Assembly (NCBI GenBank): GCA_965199765.1
Contig: CBDATC010000002.1
Coordinates: 1,426,001-1,490,000, forward strand
DNA from: JAPOXR01 sp965199765
Lineage (GTDB): Bacteria; Pseudomonadota; Alphaproteobacteria; Rhodobacterales; Rhodobacteraceae
DNA length: 64,000 nucleotides
Reading direction: 5' to 3'
The translations under genes and the position numbers were made by a program. How positions within the stretch are numbered: the first letter of the stretch is position 1; the number at the start of each line of letters is the position of its first letter. Below, piece after piece: positions 63,605 to 64,000 of the stretch. A model generated the notes under the pieces. That model was not told where the DNA came from. It was given only the letters and a program-made list of their open reading frames with translations, and made no database searches.

Positions 63605-63836
63605 TCAGGCCGACGATGCGCCGTGCGTGAACACATCATCAAGCGATTCCGCGTACAACACCGCCACAGCCCAATCGTTGAGTTCATCGGCTGAGGCCGA
63701 GCTGATGCGTCTCTCGACAGAATCAGCCAGCGCACCGAACCGGTGCGCGAGCACCTTGCTCAATTGATTGGCGACGCCTTCAGCTCTGCCTTCAAGTTTG
63801 CCTGCGGCTTTGCCTTGTTCGATCCAAGCCCGTGAT
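63605..63836 (-). pseudogene. Rpn-family C-terminal (DUF4351-like) fragment
   Basis: The minus strand reads WIEQGKAAGKLEGRAEGVAN, then LSKVLAHRFGALADSVERR and YAESLDDVF before a stop. It is the tail of an Rpn-type nuclease, different from the 29-kb copies. The nuclease domain is missing and an IS end lies immediately upstream. Confidence 0.65.
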
Positions 63837-63858
63837 CAGGGCCATGGCGGCCCACCGA

Positions 63859-63913
63859 CAGCCGGACCGGAGCTCCAAAATCCGGCATCGTCAAGGAATT
63901 CTGCAAGAGGCTC
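63859..63913 (+). mobile_element. Solo end of the IS5/IS1182-like element
   Basis: CAGCCGGACCGGAGCTCC and CAAGAGGCTC match the 3' end of the complete element at 14563. A frame starting at ATG 63916 (MKEHNGRKLDLVDLDERF) is open to the window edge but too short to judge. Confidence 0.8.
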
Positions 63914-64000
63914 GCATGAAAGAGCACAACGGCAGAAAGCTTGACTTGGTCGATCTAGACGAACGCTTCGTTGTTCGATTGTTTAGGCGACAACTCCTCG

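Overview
The window looks like a chromosomal segment of an alphaproteobacterium. The strongest evidence is the long minus-strand block rpoZ, rel, DUF2062, pdxJ, acpS, lepB, rnc, era, DUF1491, recO, an order typical of that class, together with hflK-hflC-DUF2065-degP, serB facing serC-serA, and secG-pyrG. Between the housekeeping blocks the sequence is heavily scarred: one complete IS5/IS1182-like element, many IS256-type fragments with no intact copy, solo IS ends, frameshifted genes and gene stubs. This suggests a genome with a history of IS expansion and decay; a host-associated or lifestyle-shifting lineage is an inference only.

Layout. 0-2 kb: two cobalamin genes (cobH, cbiX) at the end of an operon running off the left edge. 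2.6-4.3 kb: an Amt/Rh-type channel with a small membrane partner. 4.3-4.9 kb: IS256 debris. 4.95-13.8 kb: a minus-strand operon for a glutamine synthetase-like ligase plus split glutamate-synthase subunits (glxB/C/D or mgsA/B/C type), with a nitrilase-family amidase, two unrecognised small genes and an upstream decayed FAD oxidoreductase, facing a divergent GntR/FCD regulator. This set resembles GlnT/GlxBCD or gamma-glutamylmethylamide/N-methylglutamate chemistry; together with the Amt-like channel it suggests ammonium or methylamine handling. 14.5-17.0 kb: an IS element lies against a truncated bacterial ubiquitin-like operon (Ubl, E2-like, JAB/E1-like stub). 18.0-22.5 kb: a four-gene operon of membrane proteins (coiled-coil/4-TM protein, VWA-like anchored protein, MotA/TolQ/ExbB-like protein, MotB/OmpA-like protein), the best candidate here for an undescribed molecular machine. 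22.5-32.9 kb: an IS-scarred carbohydrate island (two aldo/keto reductases, DUF993 protein, frameshifted sugar isomerase, two SDRs) with Rpn-type nucleases.

33.2-48.1 kb is mostly core: ettA, serA-serC and serB, then recO through rpoZ. 48.3-55.6 kb is envelope quality control and redox (a triad-less DegP paralogue, DegP, DUF2065, HflC, HflK, glutathione reductase, RpiA). 56-59.6 kb holds an MBL-fold hydrolase divergent from a denD-like dehydrogenase and a fumarylacetoacetase-family gene. 60-63 kb: thiN-like gene, pyrG, secG. The right end holds another Rpn fragment and IS ends. I saw no tRNA, rRNA or CRISPR array.
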